This document shows, piece after piece, positions 1-4,780 of a stretch of DNA of 6,570 nucleotides (position 1 is the stretch's first letter; each line of letters starts with the position of its first letter). Source of the stretch: Thiotrichaceae bacterium. Lineage in GTDB: Bacteria; Pseudomonadota; Gammaproteobacteria; Thiotrichales; Thiotrichaceae. The position numbers and the translations under genes are program-made. The DNA is taken from NCBI GenBank assembly GCA_027024625.1, contig JALVRY010000104.1, positions 1 to 6,570 on the forward strand. The letters run 5' to 3'. Below the pieces are notes generated by a model that worked only from the letters and a program-made list of their open reading frames with translations, had not been told where the DNA came from and searched no databases.

Positions 1-30
1 CTCTTCTATCTTGTTTCTCCTAAAATGAAA

Positions 31-70
31 TCCGTGACTTCACTTCACCGTGCAGTGGTGGAGTCACGGA
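31..70. repeat. Strong GC-richer hairpin upstream of dgt
   Basis: Positions 31-43 (TCCGTGACTTCAC) pair with 58-70 (GTGGAGTCACGGA) over 13 bp, with one G-U pair in the RNA. After a two-base bulge an inner CAC/GTG stem (46-48 with 55-57) closes a six-base loop. This is the strongest local fold in the leader and stands out against AT-rich surroundings. No T-run follows on the plus strand (ATCAGATTAAAG). On the minus strand it is followed by TTTCATTTTAGG, which is only weakly U-rich. It could be the terminator of a gene beyond the left edge, a REP-like palindrome or an operator; the sequence does not decide. Confidence 0.6.
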
Positions 71-76
71 ATCAGA

Positions 77-105
77 TTAAAGGCATCTCTGTTAATCTTT
101 ATAAT
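77..105 (+). promoter_or_regulatory. Putative sigma70 promoter for dgt
   Basis: A perfect -10 hexamer TATAAT lies at 100-105. A weak -35 candidate TTAAAG (77-82, three of six consensus bases) is 17 bp upstream. Transcription would begin near 112, giving a leader of about 110 nt that contains repeat copy A before the dgt start. The -10 is convincing but the -35 is poor, and no experimental start is known. Confidence 0.45.
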
Positions 106-131
106 GCTACACTTGGCGTTTGCCTATGTAG

Positions 132-185
132 CGTGCATGAAATAAAAAGGCATTTAGAATGACGAAGTTATCTCATGCACGTTCC
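132..185 (-). repeat. Dispersed intergenic repeat, copy A (palindromic)
   Basis: The reverse complement of 137-185 aligns without gaps to 4547-4595 with 41 of 49 bases identical, and the plus strand resembles 4655-4711. The copy is also a palindrome: 132-145 (CGTGCATGAAATAA) is the reverse complement of 168-181 (TTATCTCATGCACG) with one mismatch, around a 22-nt centre. It lies between the putative dgt promoter and the dgt ribosome binding site, so it would be transcribed as a hairpin in the leader. The minus strand label means it is opposite in orientation to copy B. Function unknown; it looks like a small non-coding repeat family. Confidence 0.7.
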
Positions 186-208
186 TAACTATAATAAGCT
201 CATTATTT

Positions 209-213
209 AGGAG
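209..213 (+). promoter_or_regulatory. Ribosome binding site that sets the dgt start
   Basis: AGGAG at 209-213 lies 11 nt before the ATG at 225. The longer in-frame GTG at 213 overlaps this motif and has no binding site of its own, so the ATG at 225 is the preferred start and removes four residues from the longest frame. Confidence 0.6.
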
Positions 214-224
214 TGCAGATAGTA

Positions 225-1355
225 ATGAAGGCGGTGTATGCTTCGAATCCCCAAAAAAGCCAAGGTAGAAAATATCCAGAGCTTGGTTTGCTGTATCGTA
301 CAGAATTTCAGCGTGATCGAGATCGTATTATTCATTCCACGGCATTCCGTCGCTTGGAATATAAAACTCAAGTTTTTGTAAATCATGAGGGTGATTTATA
401 TCGTACCCGCTTAACGCATTCTATTGAAGTTGCTCAAATTGCACGTTCTATTGCTCGCATGATGCACCTAGATGAAGATTTAAGTGAAGCCATCGCTTTA
501 GCTCATGATTTAGGGCATACACCGTTTGGACATGCAGGGCAAGACGCTTTAAACACCTGTATGAAGCCTTACGGTGGTTTTGAGCATAATCTACAATCAT
601 TACGTGTGGTTGATGTATTAGAACAATCTTATGCAGATTTTTCAGGCTTAAACCTTACCTTTGAGGCTCGTGAAGGCATTTTAAAGCATTGTTCGATTAA
701 ACATGCTAAAGACTTAGGTGATGTGGGCAAGCGCTTTATCAATAAAACGCAGCCGTCACTTGAGGCTCAACTGGTTAATCTTGCAGATGAGATTGCTTAC
801 AACAATCATGATATTGATGACGGTATTCGCTCGGGCTTAATCACTGTTGAGCAGTTATTAGAAGTTGAGTTATTTGCTCAATCTCATAGTGAGGTGATGT
901 ATAAATATCCTAAATTATCTGGTAGAAAAGTTGTGCATGAAACCTTGCGACGTATTATCAATAGAATGATTACGGATTTACTTGAAAATAGTCAGCAGCA
1001 AATTAATGAAAATAATATTCAAACGCTTGAAGATGTTAGAAATCACTCCAATAGATTGATGCAATATAGCCTAGAAATGAAACAACTTAACCAGACGTTA
1101 AAGCGTTTCTTGCGTGAAAATCTTTATTATCATCATTGTGTGTATCGAATGACAAATCGAGCACAACAAACTGTGCAAGGTCTATTTGATGTCTTTATTA
1201 ATGATGAAAGATTACTACCTCCGAAATACCAAAAAAACATCAAGAAAGCGGAGAAAATAAATGGTATAGAAGGAAGGGCAGAAGTGATTGCCGACTATAT
1301 TGCAGGCATGACAGATCGCTACGCAACAGAAGAATATAAGAGGCTTTTTGTATGA
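225..1355 (+). CDS. dgt: Deoxyguanosinetriphosphate triphosphohydrolase-like protein (HD domain)
   Basis: Predicted cytoplasmic dNTP triphosphohydrolase of 376 aa, which cleaves a dNTP (classically dGTP) to the deoxynucleoside and tripolyphosphate and so helps control dNTP pools. The HD-type metal site is complete: H65 in [11 protein letters not shown]94-D95 in [13 protein letters not shown], and D188 in [12 protein letters not shown]. The N-terminal GRKYPE and [21 protein letters not shown] segments are typical of the shorter dGTPase-like proteins rather than the approximately 500-aa E. coli Dgt. The C-terminal third (about 230-376) fits the helical HD-associated region, ending [15 protein letters not shown]. 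The start at 225 is chosen from the AGGAG at 209-213. The stop overlaps the next gene by ATGA, so the two are translationally coupled. Substrate preference within the family cannot be read from the sequence. The gene is intact. Confidence 0.95.
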   Translation: MKAVYASNPQKSQGRKYPELGLLYRTEFQRDRDRIIHSTAFRRLEYKTQVFVNHEGDLYRTRLTHSIEVAQIARSIARMMHLDEDLSEAIALAHDLGHTPFGHAGQDALNTCMKPYGGFEHNLQSLRVVDVLEQSYADFSGLNLTFEAREGILKHCSIKHAKDLGDVGKRFINKTQPSLEAQLVNLADEIAYNNHDIDDGIRSGLITVEQLLEVELFAQSHSEVMYKYPKLSGRKVVHETLRRIINRMITDLLENSQQQINENNIQTLEDVRNHSNRLMQYSLEMKQLNQTLKRFLRENLYYHHCVYRMTNRAQQTVQGLFDVFINDERLLPPKYQKNIKKAEKINGIEGRAEVIADYIAGMTDRYATEEYKRLFV

Positions 1356-1837
1356 CAATAAAATTATTACTTACAGGCGGAACTATTGATAAAGAATACA
1401 ATGAGCTCACTGGTGAATTGGGGTTTGTTGAAACGCATATCAACGACATGCTAAAACAAGCTAGATGCCAAGTGGATTTGTCCATCCAACAAGTGATGTT
1501 GATGGATAGCCTTCAAATGCAAGGAGAACATAGACAGCAAATTTTAGCAGCCTGCCAAACAAGTCAGGAAAAACAGATTATTATTACTCACGGCACAGAT
1601 AGTATGGTTGATACAGCAGAAGTGCTGGGTAAATATATCAGTGATAAAGTTATTGTTTTGCTTGGAGCGATGATTCCCTACATTTTTAAAAACTCAGATG
1701 CCTTGTTTAATTTAGGTAGTGCGATATCAGCTGTACAATGCTTAGAAAATGGGATTTATATTGCGATGAATGGAAAAATATTTTCTTGGCGAGATGTGCA
1801 AAAGAATCGAGAATTAGGGGTATTTGAGAAAAAGTAA
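1352..1837 (+). CDS. Short single-domain asparaginase-like protein
   Basis: A 161-aa protein matching only the N-terminal domain of type I/II L-asparaginases, which are usually about 330 aa. Both catalytic threonine signatures are present: TGGTID (residues 8-13) and THGTDSM (79-85, with the Thr-Asp pair at T82-D83 or the leading T79). GAMIPY (about 110-115) corresponds to the region after the central strand. The second domain, which completes the active site in the classical dimer, is absent. Compact proteins of about 160 aa annotated as asparaginase-domain proteins are known in proteobacteria, so this is probably a natural short form rather than a truncation; the reading frame is clean and ends with a charged tail. 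It has no signal peptide, so it is cytoplasmic. The ATG overlaps the dgt stop (ATGA). Amidohydrolase activity on asparagine is inferred, not shown. Confidence 0.85.
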   Translation: MTIKLLLTGGTIDKEYNELTGELGFVETHINDMLKQARCQVDLSIQQVMLMDSLQMQGEHRQQILAACQTSQEKQIIITHGTDSMVDTAEVLGKYISDKVIVLLGAMIPYIFKNSDALFNLGSAISAVQCLENGIYIAMNGKIFSWRDVQKNRELGVFEKK

Positions 1838-1902
1838 TTTTAATTATTTTTTGGTTACTAACTAATAAAAAAGCCCAAGATATCGTTCTTTTGTGTGAAG
1901 TT

Positions 1903-1978
1903 GAGAAATTTTCTCTTAAGGAGCGATACTTCATTGAGCAACATGTCAAATTTTATCTACTGATTGTTTAGTAATCAG
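1903..1978. repeat. Two short perfect palindromes upstream of the cytochrome gene
   Basis: GAGAAA-T-TTTCTC (1903-1915) is a perfect 13-bp palindrome. CTGATT-7nt-AATCAG (1960-1978) is a perfect 6-bp inverted repeat just before the FNR/Anr-like box. Neither has a following T-run, so neither is a convincing terminator. They may be operator half-sites or chance in AT-rich DNA. The rest of the gap 1838-2070 holds no gene that I can support. Confidence 0.35.
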
Positions 1979-1985
1979 GAACTCC

Positions 1986-1999
1986 TTGAGCTACATCAA
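1986..1999 (+). promoter_or_regulatory. FNR/Anr (CRP-family) type binding site
   Basis: TTGAG-CTAC-ATCAA differs at one base from the FNR/Anr/Dnr consensus TTGAT-N4-ATCAA, with correct spacing. It lies 72 nt before the cytochrome gene, where control by low oxygen or nitrogen oxides would make sense. Downstream -10 candidates are TAAAAT (2016-2021) and TATTCT (2032-2037). These would place the box centre near -35 or -51, not the ideal -41.5, so the promoter is not firmly located. A related motif, TTGAGCAACATGTCAA, at 1934-1949 has a spacer two bases too long for a standard site. Confidence 0.5.
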
Positions 2000-2070
2000 A
2001 AAAATCTAAAGCATATAAAATCTCTTTCCATTATTCTAAAGCTATTAGGCCTATTTAAGGTTATCAAGTT

Positions 2071-2991
2071 ATGAATACGGATATTGAATATAACAAATCT
2101 GATCAAGAAGAAGATTCAATGCATTCTATTGAGACGATGGAAACGCGGTGGAAATATGCTGTTTTTCCCGCTATGGTCGCTTTTGTTATTTTAGGGGCTT
2201 TTGGCTTCTACTTGATTTACGGCATGCTACAACGTATGGAAGACTTGGCGGAAGACATTGATGATATGTCTAAGGTCATGATTGAGTCTTTACCCATTAT
2301 GGAAGGTGGTGTTGTGGGAATGTCATCCCGTATGCAGTGGGTAGGTGAAGATTTAAAAAGAATGCGTGAAGATGTTAATAAGCTAAGCCTCACTATTCAG
2401 CAAACCATGCCTGCGATGGAAGGTAAACTGGAAGGAATTAGTGCTAATGTTAGTGAGATGTCTTATGCGACTCTTTCAATGGCAAATACAACGCAGAATA
2501 TGAGCCAGAACTTATGGAATATGAATCGAAATTTTTCTAAGCCGCTTTCTGTGATGCGTAAGATAATGCCTTGGAGTGGCGATAACATTCCTCAACCCGC
2601 ACCTATTGCACCGCTAGTTTTTGAATCTAATATAGCCCAGCCTCAGTCAGCAACAACTAATGTGCAAGAATCGTCAGCCACTGCTTATGTTCAAAATAAG
2701 GCGACTGTCACGCTTGATCCAAGTATTGAAAAGGGAAGGCAAAAATATATTAACTTATGTGCGAGTTGCCATGGCACAACAGCAGAAGGTGGTGTGGGAC
2801 CATCATTACTTAATCATAATGCTAAACTAATCAAAATGATTTTTGAACAGTATCGTTTAGGACAAAGAAGCGGAACGATGACAGGGCTTGTAAAAACATT
2901 TACAGAAGATGATATTGCTAATGTTTCGAGTTTTTTGGAATACTACGGAGTGAATGCCTCTAAGGAAGACGGTTTGAAAGCGGGCAAATAA
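2071..2991 (+). CDS. Membrane-anchored Met-rich helical protein with C-terminal cytochrome c domain
   Basis: 306 aa in three parts. Residues 1-29 are a short acidic cytoplasmic tail, followed by one membrane helix (about 30-51) with no cleavage site, so the rest should face the periplasm. Residues 52-167 are predicted helical and coiled-coil-like. They contain a 39-residue repeat (LPIMEGGVVGMS at 74-85 and MPAMEGKLEGIS at 113-124) and 15 methionines in residues 56-166. A Pro/Ala/Gln/Ser/Thr-rich linker (about 168-212) leads to a class I cytochrome c domain with haem-binding CASCH (C230, C233, H234), GVGPSL, and M270 in RSGTM as the likely sixth ligand. The role is probably electron transfer in a respiratory chain, tethered to the inner membrane. 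The start at 2071 has AAGG 10 nt upstream; M17 (2119), preceded by AAGAAGAAG, is an alternative and would keep the membrane helix. I do not recognise a named family for the helical part. Confidence 0.85.
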   Translation: MNTDIEYNKSDQEEDSMHSIETMETRWKYAVFPAMVAFVILGAFGFYLIYGMLQRMEDLAEDIDDMSKVMIESLPIMEGGVVGMSSRMQWVGEDLKRMREDVNKLSLTIQQTMPAMEGKLEGISANVSEMSYATLSMANTTQNMSQNLWNMNRNFSKPLSVMRKIMPWSGDNIPQPAPIAPLVFESNIAQPQSATTNVQESSATAYVQNKATVTLDPSIEKGRQKYINLCASCHGTTAEGGVGPSLLNHNAKLIKMIFEQYRLGQRSGTMTGLVKTFTEDDIANVSSFLEYYGVNASKEDGLKAGK

Positions 2992-3064
2992 TGGTAATTA
3001 TCAATGGCGGCTTATATCCTTACTGTATTTAACTTTAGTATGGGGGCTTGGGGTATAAGAAAGT

Positions 3065-3228
3065 ATGACTGGTATTTTGGAAAATAAAAAAGTTTTATCG
3101 TTGCTGGTAATTCGGGTATTGGTCTTTCCGTTGCAAAATCGGTATCAGATATGGATGCAAAAGTTATTGTTGCATCAGCTTCCTCAAGGTCTTCTGAGCT
3201 TAATCATCAATCGACATTTCATTATTAA
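3065..3228 (+). pseudogene. Frameshifted, truncated short-chain dehydrogenase/reductase remnant
   Basis: The frame from ATG 3065 reads MTGILENKKV. One base is then missing near 3092-3096, and the SDR sequence continues from 3097 in the -1 frame as FIVAGNSGIGLSVAKSV (its first F needs the missing base), then DMDAKVIVASASSRSSELN. The AGNSGIG segment is the SDR Rossmann nucleotide-binding motif (GxxxGIG), and VIVAS.SS is the usual end of the second strand. The expected rest of the enzyme (about 200 aa, with the Tyr-x-x-x-Lys active site) is absent. The frame runs into the 3' end of the opposite-strand gene and stops at 3226-3228. This is therefore a decayed gene whose 3' part was lost, with a junction near 3185-3205. 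The preceding stretch 2992-3064 holds only tiny frames. Confidence 0.7.
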
Positions 3229-3652
3229 TATCCATAACCCAGCGTGATAAATCCATGAAGTCAGTATCTTCTTCTATATCGAAGTCTTCTATTAGCTCGT
3301 TTAACGCCTGAATTTTACTTTCTTCTGAACCATCTTCCGTTGCCAGTGGATCATGTTGCTTTGATTTTGTTTTTTCTAATAACTGAAATTCATTAAGCAA
3401 AAAAGGTAAAAGGCTAGATGCTAAGGTTGTCTTTGGTTGATTCTTTGATTTGTCACTATCACTTCTTAATTCGGCTGTTTGGGAGTGTAATAGCCTAAAT
3501 GCTTGTTGTGATGTAAGACCTGATTTCTGTAATAAGCTACTTTTAAATGTGCTACTAGCATTCACTGGCTGGCTAGTGTTTGCCTGAGCCTTGCTAACAG
3601 AATTAGCAAGTGGAATGCTGGAAAAAGGAATTTGGGACACAGTAGTTTTCAT
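3200..3652 (-). CDS. Hypothetical 150-aa protein with acidic C-terminus
   Basis: Not recognised. The protein has a Ser/Thr/Gln/Asn-rich, probably disordered N-terminus (1-48). A middle segment, LLQKSGLTSQQAFRLLHSQ, and another around LASSLLPFLLNEFQLLEK look helical. The strongly acidic tail contains DFDIEEDTDFMDL followed by SRWVMDINNEM. There is no signal peptide, membrane helix or cysteine, so it is likely cytoplasmic or exported by a non-Sec route. The start is at 3652 (ATG); no good Shine-Dalgarno precedes it (CTTTAAAACAA). The frame is long for AT-rich DNA and ends with its own TAA, which supports a real gene, but no homologue family comes to mind. It is convergent with, and overlaps by about 29 nt, the SDR remnant. 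A partner or scaffold-type role is speculation. Confidence 0.55.
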   Translation of the reverse strand: MKTTVSQIPFSSIPLANSVSKAQANTSQPVNASSTFKSSLLQKSGLTSQQAFRLLHSQTAELRSDSDKSKNQPKTTLASSLLPFLLNEFQLLEKTKSKQHDPLATEDGSEESKIQALNELIEDFDIEEDTDFMDLSRWVMDINNEMSIDD

Positions 3653-3707
3653 TTGTTTTAAAGGTAGAAAAGCGGTTTGCTAATAATATAAAAGTGGCTA
3701 CATCACT

Positions 3708-3737
3708 ATTATATATTTAACTGACGACGTTACACAA
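3708..3737 (-). promoter_or_regulatory. Possible promoter for the minus-strand orphan gene
   Basis: On the minus strand a perfect TATAAT (3713 to 3708) lies 18 bp downstream of TTGTGT (3737 to 3732, three of six consensus bases). The predicted transcript would start near 3701, about 50 nt before the ATG at 3652. The DNA is AT-rich, so chance matches are likely. Confidence 0.3.
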
Positions 3738-3815
3738 AATTCTGCTAAGTGGATGTGGCCTGAAAAGTAAAATATATGCTTTGGATAATGTGTAAGGACA
3801 TTATGATTAATGGAC

Positions 3816-3845
3816 TTTTCAATACGTATTTTTTATGGTGATAAT
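3816..3845 (+). promoter_or_regulatory. Possible promoter for the secreted peptidase gene
   Basis: TTTTCA (3816-3821, four of six consensus bases) and GATAAT (3840-3845, five of six) are separated by 18 bp, about 30 nt before the ATG at 3877. Weak but correctly placed; the rest of the divergent gap 3653-3876 shows nothing else definite. Confidence 0.3.
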
Positions 3846-3876
3846 TAATATTATTTGATGACTTGGTAGAATAATA

Positions 3877-4539
3877 ATGAAAAATATTATCTTGGTTTTA
3901 TTTTTTTGTCTTTATGTAACAAATAGTTATGCTGATGGAACTCCTGCATATTGCAATAATCAGCTTGTGGCGAGGCCAATTGACAATGGTTATACATGGA
4001 CACTGACATCTCATTTAGCTCAAGCCCTGCGTGAGGCTGAGCTACGTTATGGAGAAAGAGATCATAGCTGGACAATCTTAGGCGTTGAATTTTCCGCAGG
4101 AAATCAGCCTCAGATTTGGTACCCCTATTCAGATAAGAACGAGAAATATATTATTGTTCAGCTTACTAAAAAGGCATCATGTGACGACAAAGAAGCACTG
4201 TTTCAATTATCACATGAAGTGATTCATTTATTGTCTCCTATTGGTGGTGAAGCCAAATCTACTACATTTGAAGAGGGACTGGCTGCATATTTCTCTATTC
4301 AGTTTTTAAAGAAAAATGGTTTTGATGTGACTGTCGATTATTTTGGAACAGAGGGATATAAAGAGGCTTATAATGCAGTTGTTGCCCTCTATGATGCTGA
4401 ACAAGATGTTGATAGCAAAATCGAAATGCTACGCCTTGAAAATCCAAATCTAAGTCAAGTTACAAAAGAGCAGTTTATGCAGGCATTTATTAATATTGAT
4501 GAATCTTTGGCAGAGCGTTTAGCTTCTCCTTTTAAATAG
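3877..4539 (+). CDS. Secreted HExxH zinc metallopeptidase-like protein
   Basis: 220 aa with a clear Sec signal peptide: KN, then a hydrophobic core IILVLFFCLYV, with likely cleavage after NSYA (residue 19). C8 in the core is not in a lipobox. The mature protein is about 200 aa and probably periplasmic. The zinc-binding motif HEVIH is at 113-117, and a downstream acidic pair E132-E133 in FEEGLAAYF could supply the third ligand, as in gluzincins. Two cysteines in the mature part (C26 in PAYCNNQ and C101 in KASCDDK) could form a disulfide. Substrate and family are not recognised; the EEGLAAYF segment next to HExxH is typical of small peptidase-like proteins that are often annotated hypothetical. 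No strong ribosome binding site is present (GGTAGA about 8 nt upstream). It precedes pelF but is separated from it by 241 nt of repeats, so co-transcription is uncertain. Confidence 0.75.
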   Translation: MKNIILVLFFCLYVTNSYADGTPAYCNNQLVARPIDNGYTWTLTSHLAQALREAELRYGERDHSWTILGVEFSAGNQPQIWYPYSDKNEKYIIVQLTKKASCDDKEALFQLSHEVIHLLSPIGGEAKSTTFEEGLAAYFSIQFLKKNGFDVTVDYFGTEGYKEAYNAVVALYDAEQDVDSKIEMLRLENPNLSQVTKEQFMQAFINIDESLAERLASPFK

Positions 4540-4546
4540 ATGACAA

Positions 4547-4595
4547 GGAACATGCATGAAGTAATTTCGACATTATAAATGCCTTTTTATCCCAT
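4547..4595 (+). repeat. Dispersed intergenic repeat, copy B
   Basis: Starts 8 nt after the peptidase stop codon with GGAACATGCATGAAGTAA. It matches the reverse complement of copy A (137-185) at 41 of 49 positions without gaps, including an identical run TAAATGCCTTTTTAT. The match ends near CCCAT, where a small CCCA-TAT-TGGG hairpin follows. Copy C lies 60 bp downstream in the opposite orientation, so B and C could pair as one large hairpin (4547-4564 with 4689-4707). Confidence 0.7.
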
Positions 4596-4654
4596 ATTGG
4601 GTGATCTTGATTGTTGAGTAGAATAACTATGCGCCTCACAAGATAATCTAAGTT

Positions 4655-4711
4655 GAAATAAAAATTCTGCGTTATAAATTTGTCGAGCTTATTTCGTGCA
4701 TGTTTCCAACC
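4655..4711 (-). repeat. Dispersed intergenic repeat, copy C (inverted to B)
   Basis: Begins GAAATAAAAA and ends CGAGCTTATTTCGTGCATG followed by TTTCCAAC. In the plus direction it parallels copy A (GAAATAAAAA ... GACGAAGTTATCTCATGCAC then GTTCCTAAC). Its reverse complement parallels copy B with a few small gaps (GGAAACATGCACGAAATAA, CTCGACA, TTATAA, TTTTTAT). It is more diverged than A and B are from each other. It ends 70 nt before pelF. Together B and C form a 161-bp segment with imperfect terminal inverted repeats of about 18 bp. Confidence 0.6.
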
Positions 4712-4719
4712 ATTAAGCG

Positions 4720-4744
4720 AGTGTAAGTATTTAACACTTACACT
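4720..4744. promoter_or_regulatory. Perfect 9-bp inverted repeat before pelF (operator or terminator)
   Basis: AGTGTAAGT (4720-4728) and ACTTACACT (4736-4744) are perfect inverted repeats around a 7-nt centre. The motif ends 36 nt before the pelF ATG. A -35-like TTAACA (4731-4736) lies inside it, and TCTAAT (4756-4761) could be a -10 at a long 19-bp spacing, so a repressor bound here would block initiation. A second small palindrome TTAGA-5nt-TCTAA follows (4746-4760). The motif is followed by TTTT, so a weak terminator or attenuator is the alternative reading. Confidence 0.45.
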
Positions 4745-4780
4745 TTTAGATTATTTCTAATAAAAACAATAAAATATCTA

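Noticed and set aside
1..162. Open frame entering from the left edge (ATG at 25, stop at 160-162)
   Set aside because: It runs through the hairpin and repeat copy A, has no ribosome binding site and resembles no protein I know; likely chance.
213..224. GTG start four codons upstream of the chosen dgt start
   Set aside because: The GTG overlaps the AGGAG motif that serves the ATG at 225 and has no binding site of its own.
1707..1949. Minus-strand frame opposite the asparaginase end
   Set aside because: Overlaps a well-supported gene, has no motif and reads like an antisense shadow.
1828..1971. Open plus-strand frame in the gap after the asparaginase gene
   Set aside because: No ATG or binding site; only a TTG in the middle could start it, and the composition is driven by AT-rich DNA.
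2991..3087. Tiny frames after the cytochrome gene (ATG 2991 in a TAATG overlap, 13 aa; ATG 3004, 27 aa)
   Set aside because: Too short, with no recognisable sequence. The TAATG overlap alone is weak evidence.
3083..3100. Programmed -1 frameshift at the A-run in the SDR remnant
   Set aside because: The A6 run followed by GTTTT could slip and would restore the SDR frame, but the product would still lack the active site and most of the fold, so decay explains it better.
3736..3745. AAAATTCTGC shared with repeat copy C (4661-4670)
   Set aside because: The match stops after ten bases and no other part of the repeat is present; treated as chance in AT-rich DNA.
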